DNA from: Streptomyces griseofuscus
GTDB taxonomy: Bacteria; Actinomycetota; Actinomycetes; Streptomycetales; Streptomycetaceae
Assembly (NCBI RefSeq): GCF_014673495.1
Contig: NZ_CP051006.1
Span: 7,749,001 to 7,813,000 of the forward strand
Reading direction: 5' to 3'
DNA length: 64,000 nt
Shown in pieces: positions 44,190 through 52,191 of this stretch. The position numbers were made by a program, and so were the translations under genes. The number at the start of each line of letters is the position of its first letter. The first letter of the stretch is position 1. The notes below the pieces were generated by a model. That model saw only the letters and a program-made list of their open reading frames with translations. It did no database searches and was not told the DNA's origin.

Positions 44190-44726
44190 ATGCCCGCGCC
44201 CTCGCCGCCCGGCCCGAACGCGGCCTCCCCGGAGGTCGCCGAGATCGAGCGCGCCCTCACCCGCATCACCTACCTCGGCACCCGCACCCGGCACCACGAC
44301 CGGCTGCGAGCCCTGGCCGACGTACCGCTGGACCGGGCCGCGGTGGCGCTGCTGCGGCAGATCGCGGACTGCGAGCCGATGCGGCCCGGCGAGGTGGCGC
44401 ACCGCCTCGGGGTCGAGGCCTCCCATGTGACCCGGACCGTGCAGCAGCTCCATCGGGCGGGGTACGTCACCCGGGTGCCCGACCCCGACGACGGGCGCGC
44501 CCAGCGGATCCGGCTCACTGACGCGGGCCGCCTCGCCGTCGGCCGGATCCGGGAGGCCGGGGCGGGGGAGATGCAGCTGGCGCTGGCGGACTGGCGGCCC
44601 GAGGAACTGCGGCAGCTGGCCACCCTGTTCCATCGGATGGTGGACGACTTCCTCGCGTACTCCGCCGAGACGGAGGGCGAGCCGGGCGCGGCGGCGGTGG
44701 CGGGGCACGAGGAGCCGGAGAAGTAG
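44190..44726 (+). CDS. MarR-family transcriptional regulator
   Basis: The 178-residue regulator has a winged helix-turn-helix (about residues 45-110: ALLRQIADCEPMRPGEVAHRLG, EASHVTRTVQQLHRAGYVTRVPDPDDGRAQRIRLT) with the DPDDGR wing typical of MarR. TAGACT (44177-44182) ends 7 bases before the ATG and the sequence GAAGG is too close to act as a ribosome site, so it may be a leaderless message. A peroxiredoxin gene follows after 74 bases in the same direction, suggesting that it controls a peroxide response in the manner of OhrR-type regulators; no regulatory Cys is obvious. Confidence 0.9.
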   Translation: MPAPSPPGPNAASPEVAEIERALTRITYLGTRTRHHDRLRALADVPLDRAAVALLRQIADCEPMRPGEVAHRLGVEASHVTRTVQQLHRAGYVTRVPDPDDGRAQRIRLTDAGRLAVGRIREAGAGEMQLALADWRPEELRQLATLFHRMVDDFLAYSAETEGEPGAAAVAGHEEPEK

Positions 44727-44800
44727 TCCCGCGAACGGGCCACCCGGCGGCTTACCGTCCAGTAATATCCGGCGGCAGGCCACCAGAGGAGGAACCGGTC

Positions 44801-45268
44801 ATGAGTGAGCGTGTCGAGGTCGGGGACAAGGCGGAGGACTTCGCCCTCCCCGACGAGTCCGGGACGGTCCGAAGCCTCGGCGAACTGCTCGCCGAGGGAC
44901 CCGTGGTCCTCTTCTTCTACCCCGCGGCCCTCACCCCGGGCTGCATCGCCGAGGCCTGCCACTTCCGCGACCTCGCCGCCGAGTTCGCCGCGCTCGGCGC
45001 CCGGCCCGTGGGCATCAGCGGCGACGACGTCGACAAGCAGCGGGAGTTCGCCGGACGGCACACGCTCGGCATGCCGCTCCTGTCCGACGCCGACGGCGCG
45101 GTCCGCGAGCGGTTCGGGGTCAGGCGCGGCTTCACCCTCGCCCCCACCAAGCGCGTCACCTTCGTCATCGCCGAGGACCGCACCGTACTGGAGATCGTCC
45201 GCAGCGAGCTGCGCATGAACACCCACGCCGACAAGGCCCTCGCCGCCCTGCGCGCCCACCGGGCCTGA
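44801..45268 (+). CDS. Peroxiredoxin (BCP/AhpC-TSA type)
   Basis: A 155-residue thiol peroxidase. The active-site loop reads FFYPAALTPGCIAEACHFRD, with peroxidatic Cys about residue 48 in the P-x3-T-x2-C motif and a second Cys five residues later, as in 2-Cys bacterioferritin-comigratory proteins. It reduces peroxides using thioredoxin or mycoredoxin. A strong GAGGAGG site precedes the ATG. It follows a MarR regulator and precedes the SpoIIE-type phosphatase, so oxidative stress is a likely common signal. Cytosolic. Confidence 0.93.
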   Translation: MSERVEVGDKAEDFALPDESGTVRSLGELLAEGPVVLFFYPAALTPGCIAEACHFRDLAAEFAALGARPVGISGDDVDKQREFAGRHTLGMPLLSDADGAVRERFGVRRGFTLAPTKRVTFVIAEDRTVLEIVRSELRMNTHADKALAALRAHRA

Positions 45269-45289
45269 CCCGGCTCGCGGTCCCCGCGC

Positions 45290-45326
45290 TTGAGGAGCCG
45301 CGACAATCGGATCATTCTGGGCCTTA
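45290..45326 (+). promoter_or_regulatory. Candidate promoter giving leaderless phosphatase mRNA
   Basis: TTGAGG (45290-45295), 17-base spacer and CATTCT (45313-45318) resemble a vegetative promoter; 7 bases later is the ATG at 45326, where transcription would begin. No ribosome site stands before this ATG. Confidence 0.45.
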
Positions 45327-47671
45327 TGGACCGTGTCGCCGCGGTGGCGATCATCGACACTCGGGGCTGGGTGACCGGGTGGAGCGAGGGTGCGCGTCTG
45401 CTCATGGGCCACCCGGCCGAGGCGGTGGTGGGCCGCCCCGCGACGGAACTGCTCGCCGCCGAACTTCCCGCGGCAGCCCTCGCCGCGCGGACGGGCACCC
45501 GGCACGGCACCGTCGCCCTGCGGCACCGCGACGGCCACCGCCTCGACCTCGCCGTCACCGCCTGCCCCCTCGAAGGCGGCGACGGGCGCCCCGCGGGCTA
45601 CGCCGTGACGGCCGAACCACCCGGCGTCGCGTTCGCCGCACAGGCTTTCGAGCAGGCGTCCATGTCGATGTCCGTCTTCGACCTCCAGCAGCGCTATCTG
45701 CGTCTCAACGCCGCCGCCTGCAAGGTCATCGGCGTCCCCGAGGAGGGGCTGACCGGCCGGTTCTTCCTCGACACCGTGGCCGACACCGAGTCCAACCGGG
45801 GTTTCGTCCGCCATCTGCGCGAGGTCGCCGAGACCGGTCTGCCCGTGCGCTACGAGAGCTTCGCCGCCGCGCCCGCGCTGAACCGGGAGCACTTCTGGAG
45901 CCTGGAGATGTGGCCGCTGCGCGACGCCTCAGGTACGCAGACCGCGGTCGCCCTGGCCGCCTACGACAGCAATGAGCAGTACTGGGCCAGACGCCGGCTC
46001 GCCCTGCTCAATGAGGCCGCCGCCCACATCGGCACCACCCTGGACGTGGTGCGCACCGCCGAGGAACTGATCGAGATCCTCGTCCCGCGCTACGCCGACT
46101 TCGCCACCGTCGACCTGCTCGACTGGGTGCTCGGTGCCGACGAGCCCCCCATGGTCGCCGCGGACGACGTCGAGCTGCATCGCGTCGCCTACAAATCCAC
46201 CCGGCCCGGCAGTCCCGGGGTCGCCGTCCGGGTCGGCGAGACCCAGACCTACCGGCCCCCCGCGCCGCCGGCCTGCGCGCTGCGCGAGGGCCACGCGATC
46301 CTCAGCCAGGCGGGCGAGCCCGGATTCCGGGCCTGGCTCGCGGACCGCAACGAGCGCGCGCCCCAGGGCGCCCCCTTCCGGGAGGGCGTGCACTCCATGA
46401 TCGCCGTACCGCTGCGCGCCCGCGGCACCACGCTGGGCGTCGCGGTCTGCGTGCGGCTGGCCCATCCGGAGGACTACGGCCCCGACGACGCCGTCTTCGC
46501 CGAGGAGCTGGCCAGCCGCGCCGCCGTCTGCATCGACAACGCCCGCCGCTTCGCCCGTGAACGCAGCACCGCCCTCGCCCTCCAGCACAGCCTGCTGCCG
46601 AGCGGACTGCCCGGACAGGCCGCGCTCGACGTGGCCCACCGCTATCTGCCGTGCGGCTCGCAGGCCGGGATCGGCGGCGACTGGTTCGATGTCATCCCGC
46701 TCTCCGGGGGCCGGGTCGGACTGGTCGTCGGCGATGTGGTGGGCCACGGCATCAGCTCCTCGGCCACCATGGGCCGGCTGCGCACCGCCGTGCGCACCCT
46801 CGCCGATGTTGATCTGCCGCCCGACGAACTCCTCACCCACCTCGACGACCTGGTGACGCACCTGGCCGCCGAGAACGGCCGCGAGGAGGTCGCCGAGATC
46901 GGCGCCACCTGCGTGTACGCCGTCTACGACCCCGTCTCGCGCCGGCTCACGCTCGCCACCGCCGGCCATCCGGCCCCGTTCCTGATCCTGCCCGACGGCG
47001 ACGGCGCCGAGCTGGTGCCCCTGACCGCGGGGCCGCCCCTCGGCATCGGCGGACTGCCCTTCGAGGCAACGGAGTTGGAGCTGCCCGAGGGCTCCGTGGT
47101 GGCCCTGTTCACCGACGGCCTGGTCGCCCACCGCGCCGGGAACCCGGACGGCGCCGACGACGAACTGCGCCGCGCCCTCGGGGCGTCCGCCGACTCCCTC
47201 GACGCCCTCGCCGACGGCGTCCTCAAGGCCGTACTGCCCGATCAGCCCGGCGACGACGTGGCCCTCCTGCTGGTGCGCACCCGCGCCCTCGGCGCCGACC
47301 GGGTCGCCACCTGGGACGTACCCGCCCACCCCGCCCAGGTCGCCGTCGTGCGGCAGGCCGCAGGAGAGCAACTGGCCGCCTGGGGGCTGGAGGAGACCGC
47401 GTTCGTCACCGAACTCGTCGTCAGCGAACTCGTCACCAACGCCATCCGCTACGGCGAACCCCCCATCCAGCTACGGCTGATCCGCGACCGCGCCCTCATC
47501 TGCGAGGTCTCCGACGCCAGTTCCACCTCCCCGCATCTGCGCCGGGCGCACGCCTACGACGAGGGCGGCCGGGGACTGCTGCTGGTCGCGCAGCTCACCC
47601 AGCGCTGGGGGAGCAGGCAGACGGCCGCGGGCAAGACCATCTGGGCCGAACAGCCGCTCCCCGACGCCTGA
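45326..47671 (+). CDS. PAS-GAF-SpoIIE-HATPase protein phosphatase
   Basis: A 781-residue soluble signalling protein with two PAS-like domains (about residues 1-110 and 110-225), a GAF domain (about 235-400), a SpoIIE/PP2C phosphatase domain (about 420-625; GGDWFDVIPL, VGDVVGHGISS, DGLVAHRAG, DDVALLLVRTR) and a C-terminal RsbW-like HATPase (about 650-780; SELVTNAIRYGEPP, EGGRGLLLVAQLTQ). In Streptomyces such proteins control anti-anti-sigma phosphorylation, both removing and adding phosphate. ATG at 45326 is chosen from a promoter spaced for a leaderless message; a TTG at 45290 is the other option and lies in the -35 element. Likely linked to the SigB-type factors in this region. Confidence 0.92.
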   Translation: MDRVAAVAIIDTRGWVTGWSEGARLLMGHPAEAVVGRPATELLAAELPAAALAARTGTRHGTVALRHRDGHRLDLAVTACPLEGGDGRPAGYAVTAEPPGVAFAAQAFEQASMSMSVFDLQQRYLRLNAAACKVIGVPEEGLTGRFFLDTVADTESNRGFVRHLREVAETGLPVRYESFAAAPALNREHFWSLEMWPLRDASGTQTAVALAAYDSNEQYWARRRLALLNEAAAHIGTTLDVVRTAEELIEILVPRYADFATVDLLDWVLGADEPPMVAADDVELHRVAYKSTRPGSPGVAVRVGETQTYRPPAPPACALREGHAILSQAGEPGFRAWLADRNERAPQGAPFREGVHSMIAVPLRARGTTLGVAVCVRLAHPEDYGPDDAVFAEELASRAAVCIDNARRFARERSTALALQHSLLPSGLPGQAALDVAHRYLPCGSQAGIGGDWFDVIPLSGGRVGLVVGDVVGHGISSSATMGRLRTAVRTLADVDLPPDELLTHLDDLVTHLAAENGREEVAEIGATCVYAVYDPVSRRLTLATAGHPAPFLILPDGDGAELVPLTAGPPLGIGGLPFEATELELPEGSVVALFTDGLVAHRAGNPDGADDELRRALGASADSLDALADGVLKAVLPDQPGDDVALLLVRTRALGADRVATWDVPAHPAQVAVVRQAAGEQLAAWGLEETAFVTELVVSELVTNAIRYGEPPIQLRLIRDRALICEVSDASSTSPHLRRAHAYDEGGRGLLLVAQLTQRWGSRQTAAGKTIWAEQPLPDA

Positions 47672-47678
47672 TCGCCCG

Positions 47679-48116
47679 CTACTGGAAGGCGCAGCCCGGG
47701 TTCGGAGCGTCCTCGGAGAACGGGGAGCCGTGCGGCAGCACGTACAGCACATCGAGCACCACCGGGGTGTCCCCGAGGTTGCGCCCTATGTGCACGTTCC
47801 CGGGTCCGGCGGGCTCCTGTATCGGCGCGCCCGCCTGGTACACCCCGTCCGGGGCGCAGGCGGAGTCGAAGTGGCTCAGGGTGCCCTGGCGCACCACGCC
47901 GTACAGGGGGCCGTCGTGGTAGTGCCAGCCGGTGCTCTGGCCGGGCGGGACGGTGATCTCCCGCAGGGTGTAGTCGGTGTCGCCGACGGTCCGTTCACTG
48001 ATCGTGCGGGCCGTCACCCCGGGGCCCGCCGGGGTCGCCCCCGCGGGCTGGCAGGTGAGTACGGTTGCGGCGGTCACGGCGCCGATGAGGGCGGCGGCGC
48101 GCGGTGCTGTGCGCAT
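47679..48116 (-). CDS. Secreted cupin-domain protein
   Basis: A 145-residue exported protein with a signal peptide (RTAPRAAALIGAVTAATVLTC ending near ATPAG) and a single cupin barrel with PPGQSTGWHYHDGPLYGVVRQG (His metal ligands) and GNVHIGRNLGD. The cleavage-region Cys lies in TVLTCQPAG, close to a lipobox but without the usual small residue pattern. GGAGG is placed 6 bases before the ATG. Substrate unknown; it converges with the phosphatase gene 7 bases away. Confidence 0.87.
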   Translation of the reverse strand: MRTAPRAAALIGAVTAATVLTCQPAGATPAGPGVTARTISERTVGDTDYTLREITVPPGQSTGWHYHDGPLYGVVRQGTLSHFDSACAPDGVYQAGAPIQEPAGPGNVHIGRNLGDTPVVLDVLYVLPHGSPFSEDAPNPGCAFQ

Positions 48117-48249
48117 GGGGATGCCTCCAGGGGAGCGAAGGATTTCGGCGCGAACATAGGCTCCTCGCACACCAGTTGGGGCCGGAATCAGGGAATCCGG
48201 ATTGTCGGCGCTTGCCCGGTCGGCCCGCGCCCGGTCGGCCCGTAATCGG

Positions 48250-48900
48250 TCAGCTCGCGCCGCTGTCCGCCGCGACCTGGGCGAGGGTGCGCCCGGTGCG
48301 CACCGAACGGGCCCGCCGGGGGTCGGGGGACCCGTGCCCGGCCCGGTGCGCCGCGCCCTTGCGCACCAGCAGCCAGTGGTCCTCCCCGTCCCGGCCCCGG
48401 AAGCGGGTCAGGGCGTACTCGCCGCGCAGCTTGGTGCCGTGCAGCCGGAACGTGGCATGTCCGCGCTCCAGCGACTCGGCGAAGTCCACCGGCCGCCCCT
48501 GCCGGTCATGGCTCAGCGGCTCGTACGTCCCCCGGTCCCACACGATCACCGTGCCGCCGCCGTACTCGCCCTTCGGGATCACGCCCTCGAAGTCCTCGTA
48601 CGCCAGCGGATGATCTTCCGTCGGCACGGCGAGCCGCTTGTCGCCGGGGTCGGCGGACGGGCCCCTCGGCACGGACCAGGACTTCAGGACGTCGGCCACC
48701 TGGAGCCGGAAGTCGAAGTGCATCCGGCGCGCGTCGTGGATCTGCACCACGAACCGGGGACGCCCGCCGCCCCGGCCCCCGGCATCCTCTCCGGCCGAGG
48801 GCCTTCGGCCCTCGTCCGCCCGCCCTTCGGCCGCGGGTTCCCGGGTCCGCTCGAAGTCGCGCTTGCCGCGGTACGTCCGCAGCCGGTCCTCCGCTGCCAC
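48250..48900 (-). CDS. LigD-type 3'-phosphoesterase domain protein
   Basis: A 216-residue protein with the phosphoesterase module of DNA ligase D: RFVVQIHDARRMHFDFRLQV with His and Asp ligands, KSWSVPRGPSADPGDKRLAVPTEDHPLAYEDFEGVIPKGEYGGGTVIVWD. It removes 3'-phosphates and ribonucleotides during end joining. Here it is a separate gene, with the ligase domain encoded 6 kb away and no polymerase domain in the window. The GTG start has GGAAGGAG 6 bases upstream. The N-terminus is charged and disordered for about 45 residues. No Ku gene is nearby. Confidence 0.92.
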   Translation of the reverse strand: MAAEDRLRTYRGKRDFERTREPAAEGRADEGRRPSAGEDAGGRGGGRPRFVVQIHDARRMHFDFRLQVADVLKSWSVPRGPSADPGDKRLAVPTEDHPLAYEDFEGVIPKGEYGGGTVIVWDRGTYEPLSHDRQGRPVDFAESLERGHATFRLHGTKLRGEYALTRFRGRDGEDHWLLVRKGAAHRAGHGSPDPRRARSVRTGRTLAQVAADSGAS

Positions 48901-48959
48901 GTGCGGCTCCTTCCGTGCGTCCGCCTCACCGGGCCCCGGGTACCCCGCTCACCCCGGTC

Positions 48960-49790
48960 TCAGAACTCCTCGTGCGTCTCCGGGTCGCCGCCGAGCCGGG
49001 TCGGGGCGTGCCGGGCGATCGCGGCCATCTGGTCCGAGTCCAGCTCGAAGCCGAAGACGTCCAGGTTGGCGCGCTGCCGCTCGGGATCGGCGGATTTCGG
49101 GATGGGCAGCGCGCCCAGCTGGACGTGCCAGCGCAGCAGCACCTGCCCGGGACTCACCCCGTGCTCGTCGGCGATCCGGCCGACGTGCGGGTCGCCCAGC
49201 AGATGGCCGCCCCGGCCCAGCGGGCTCCAGCTCTCGGTGAGGATGCCCTGGTCCGCGTGGAAGGCGCGCAGCTCCTCCTGCGGGAACAGCGGGTGCAGCT
49301 CGATCTGGTTCACCGACGGCAGCACCCCGGTCTCCTTCTCCAGCCGCATGATGTGCTCCGGGGTGAAGTTGGAGACGCCGATCGAGCGGATCAGACCGTC
49401 CTCCCGGAGCTTGATCATCGCCTTCCAGGAGTCGACGTACTTGCCGACCCGGGGGTTCGGCCAGTGGATCAGATACAGGTCCACGTACTCCACGCCGAGC
49501 CGCCGCCGGGACTCCTCGAAGGAGGCCAGGGTCTCCTGGTAGCCGTGGTGGCGGCCCGGGAGCTTGGTCGTCACCACCAGCTCCTCGCGGGGCACCCCGG
49601 CGTCTGCGAGGGCACGGCCCACGCCGGTCTCGTTGCGGTAGTTCACCGCGGTGTCCACCAGCCGGTAGCCGAGGCCGAGCGCCTCGCGTACGGCCCGCTC
49701 GGCCGCGGTGTCGTCCAGCGGCCAGGTGCCGAGGCCGAGGGCGGGGATCGTCGTTCCGTCGTTGAGCGTGTGCACCGGTATGCCGTTCAC
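48960..49790 (-). CDS. Aldo/keto reductase
   Basis: The 276-residue NADPH-dependent reductase has the family signature GLGTWPLDDTAAERAVREALGLGYRLVDTAVNYRNE with catalytic Asp and Tyr, the Lys in VVTTKLPGRH, His in YLIHWPNP, and the C-terminal LLRWHVQLGALPIPKSADPERQRANLDVF cofactor site. This is the AKR5-like subgroup that reduces small aldehydes and diketones. GTG at 49790 is followed by VNGIPVHTLNDG as in relatives; AGGTCTCCT upstream is a weak site. It is divergent from the TauD dioxygenase gene. Confidence 0.93.
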   Translation of the reverse strand: MNGIPVHTLNDGTTIPALGLGTWPLDDTAAERAVREALGLGYRLVDTAVNYRNETGVGRALADAGVPREELVVTTKLPGRHHGYQETLASFEESRRRLGVEYVDLYLIHWPNPRVGKYVDSWKAMIKLREDGLIRSIGVSNFTPEHIMRLEKETGVLPSVNQIELHPLFPQEELRAFHADQGILTESWSPLGRGGHLLGDPHVGRIADEHGVSPGQVLLRWHVQLGALPIPKSADPERQRANLDVFGFELDSDQMAAIARHAPTRLGGDPETHEEF

Positions 49791-49927
49791 GAGGAGACCT
49801 TCCGCTCGACAGTGTCGTGCCACCAGCCTCATGGATAGGGTGAGTGGTGATCAACCGGACGGGCGCGACGTGGCCGGCGGACGGCACGGGCCCCGGGGCC
49901 GGTACGGACGAGCAGCGGAGCGCGCGC

Positions 49928-51013
49928 ATGACGACGGACAGGGCCGCCGCGCAGCAGCAGGAGCGGCCGAAACAGCCGGAGCGGCCGGAGCGCCGGGAGC
50001 GGTCGGAGCGGCGGGAAGGACCGGCGCGGCCCGCACGCACGGACCGGCCGGATCCGGTCACCAGCGTGGACCTGCGGGTCGGGGGCGTCGAGGTGCGGCC
50101 GGTCGCCGGGCACATCGGCGCCGAGATCACCGGGGTCGACCTCGCCGCACCCCTCGACGACGCGGTGGCCGACCTGATCCGGCGGGCCGTGCTGCGCTGG
50201 AAGGTGGTGTTCTTCCGGGACCAGCGCCTGGACCACGCCGGGCAGGTCGCCTTCGCCCGCCATTTCGGCGAACCGGTGGTCCTCGGCCGCCGCGGCGGCG
50301 CCTCGCCCCCGGACTTCCCCGAGGTGGAGACCACGGCCGACCGGCTGGAACTGGGCGGCCGCTACGGCATGGACCACGAGGAGTGGCTCGCCCGCCGCCG
50401 CCCCCATCTGCTGCGCGGCTGGCACTGCGACCACGGCGCCCGCGTCGACCCGCCCGCCGCGACCGTCCTGCGCGCCGAGTCCGTCCCGCCCTACGGCGGC
50501 GACACCACCTGGGCCAATCTGGCCGCCGCCTACGCGGGCCTGTCCGCGCCGGTGCGCGCCTTCGTGGACGGGCTGCGCGCCGAGCACCGGCTCGGCGTCG
50601 GCTACCAGCCACGCCCCGGCGACGACGCCTATCTGCGCCACCTCCTGGACCACCAGATGGCCTGCGAGCACCCCCTGGTGCGGGTGCACCCGGAGACCGG
50701 GGAGCGGGTGCTGTTCGTCAACGGCTACTACATCGAGCAGATCACCGGCGTCTCCCGCCCGGAGAGCGCCGCGCTGCTCCAGATGCTTCTCGACCAGGCG
50801 GTCCGCCCCGAGTACACGGTCCGCTTCCGCTGGGCGCCCGGCAGCGTCGCCTTCTGGGACAACCGGGCCACCATCCATCTGGCCCCCAGCGACCACACCG
50901 GGCTCGACGTGCCCCGGATCATGCACCGGGTGATGCTGCACGGCGAGGTGCCGGTCGGGGTGGACGGCAGGCCCTCCACCCCGGTGACGGGCACCGAGGC
51001 GGGCCGCTGGTAG
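49928..51013 (+). CDS. TauD/TfdA-family dioxygenase
   Basis: An Fe(II)/2-oxoglutarate dioxygenase of 361 residues. Iron ligands: HCD in GWHCDHGARVDPPA and the distal His in RIMHRVML, followed by the 2-oxoglutarate-binding region. N-terminal to the conserved VGGVEVRPVAGHIGAEITGVDL stands a charged low-complexity stretch (QERPKQPERPERRER). ATG at 49928 has GGAG upstream; a GTG at 49844 would add 28 residues. TauD-type enzymes oxidise sulfonates, sulfates or various small substrates; the substrate is unknown. It converges with a flavin-dependent oxidoreductase and may belong to an alternative sulfur or carbon use set. Confidence 0.88.
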   Translation: MTTDRAAAQQQERPKQPERPERRERSERREGPARPARTDRPDPVTSVDLRVGGVEVRPVAGHIGAEITGVDLAAPLDDAVADLIRRAVLRWKVVFFRDQRLDHAGQVAFARHFGEPVVLGRRGGASPPDFPEVETTADRLELGGRYGMDHEEWLARRRPHLLRGWHCDHGARVDPPAATVLRAESVPPYGGDTTWANLAAAYAGLSAPVRAFVDGLRAEHRLGVGYQPRPGDDAYLRHLLDHQMACEHPLVRVHPETGERVLFVNGYYIEQITGVSRPESAALLQMLLDQAVRPEYTVRFRWAPGSVAFWDNRATIHLAPSDHTGLDVPRIMHRVMLHGEVPVGVDGRPSTPVTGTEAGRW

Positions 51014-51028
51014 CAGCCGGTACGACGG

Positions 51029-52060
51029 TCAGACCGCAGGGCGCCAGCCGAGCGCCGGACCGAGCTTCGTCGCCATGTCGGTCAGGATCTGCACATAGTC
51101 CTCGTGCGCGAAGGTGAACGGCAGCGCGAAGGCCACCTCGTCCACCTCCCGGAACGCCGGGTCCGCCCGCAGCCGCTCGGCCAGCTCCGCCGAGGTGCCG
51201 ACCAGGTCCGGCGCGAACAGCAGCCGCGCCGGGCCCTGCGGGGCGGTGGTGCGCGGCAGCCTCTTGGCGGCGAACTCGGCGTACCGGGCGCGCTGTTCGG
51301 GACTCGCCGAGTCGGTGGGTATCACCACCAGGCCCTGCGAGACCCGGGCCGCCGCGCCGTCGGGGTGGTGCGCCCGGAACTCCCGGATGAGGGAGCGCTG
51401 TATCTCCGCGAAGTCGTACGGCTCCTCGTCCGGGCCCGCCGCCTTGACGACGCTGCTGGTCAGGAAGTTCATCCCGTGCTCGCCCGCCCAGCGCGCGGAG
51501 CCGAGGCTGCCGCCGCCGTACCACAGCCGGCCGCCGAGCCCGGGGGAGTGCGGCTGCACCACATCGCTGAACACCTCGAAGCCCTCGACCCCGCTGAAGT
51601 CGCTGGCGGGCTTGCCGCGCACGAGGTCCAGGAGCCGCCGCACCCGCTCGTGGCCGAAGTCCTCGCTGTCGCCGGTGTCCGGGTACAGGGCGTCCCTCAC
51701 CTGGTCGTAGTGCATCGGCGGGCCCACGCTGAGCCCCGGGTTCAGCCGGCCGCCGGACAGCAGGTCGACGGTCGCCAGGTCCTCGGCGAGGCGCAGCGGG
51801 TTCTCCCAGCCGAGCGGTATGACCGCGGTGCCCAGTTCGATACGGCGGGTGCGCTGGGAGGCGGCGGCGAGGACGGCGACCGGGGACGAGATGCCGTACT
51901 GGAGGTGCCGGTGGCGGACCCAGGCGCTGTCGAAGCCGAGCCGTTCGCCCAGTTCGATGATCTCCAGCGTGGACTCGTGCCCCCGGGCCGGGTCCGCCGG
52001 ATCGAACAGGCCGATGGTGAGGAAGCCCAGCTTGCGCAGGGGGCGTGGGGTGGACGGCAC
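51029..52060 (-). CDS. LLM-class flavin-dependent oxidoreductase
   Basis: A 343-residue luciferase-like monooxygenase: LGFLTIGLFDPADP at the start, RLGFDSAWVRHRHLQYG, TRRIELGTAVIPLGWENPLRLAEDLATVDLLSGGRLNPGLSVGP and WYGGGSLGSARWAGEHGMNFLTSS fit the FMN/F420-binding barrel. It uses reduced flavin and oxygen, supplied by another reductase. GTG is preceded by GGAGGAG. It is convergent to a TauD-type dioxygenase, a pairing sometimes linked with sulfonate oxidation, though no uptake genes are present. Substrate unknown. Confidence 0.9.
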   Translation of the reverse strand: MPSTPRPLRKLGFLTIGLFDPADPARGHESTLEIIELGERLGFDSAWVRHRHLQYGISSPVAVLAAASQRTRRIELGTAVIPLGWENPLRLAEDLATVDLLSGGRLNPGLSVGPPMHYDQVRDALYPDTGDSEDFGHERVRRLLDLVRGKPASDFSGVEGFEVFSDVVQPHSPGLGGRLWYGGGSLGSARWAGEHGMNFLTSSVVKAAGPDEEPYDFAEIQRSLIREFRAHHPDGAAARVSQGLVVIPTDSASPEQRARYAEFAAKRLPRTTAPQGPARLLFAPDLVGTSAELAERLRADPAFREVDEVAFALPFTFAHEDYVQILTDMATKLGPALGWRPAV

Positions 52061-52191
52061 GGGCTCCTCCAGCGGTCGTACTGCGGTTCCCCATCGAGTG
52101 TGGCAGCCGAGTGTGACAACTGTGTGATCGGTTTTCGGCGCGGGGCCCGGACCGTCCTGCGGGGTCGCTTCGGAGGGTCCGCTTCAGGGGG

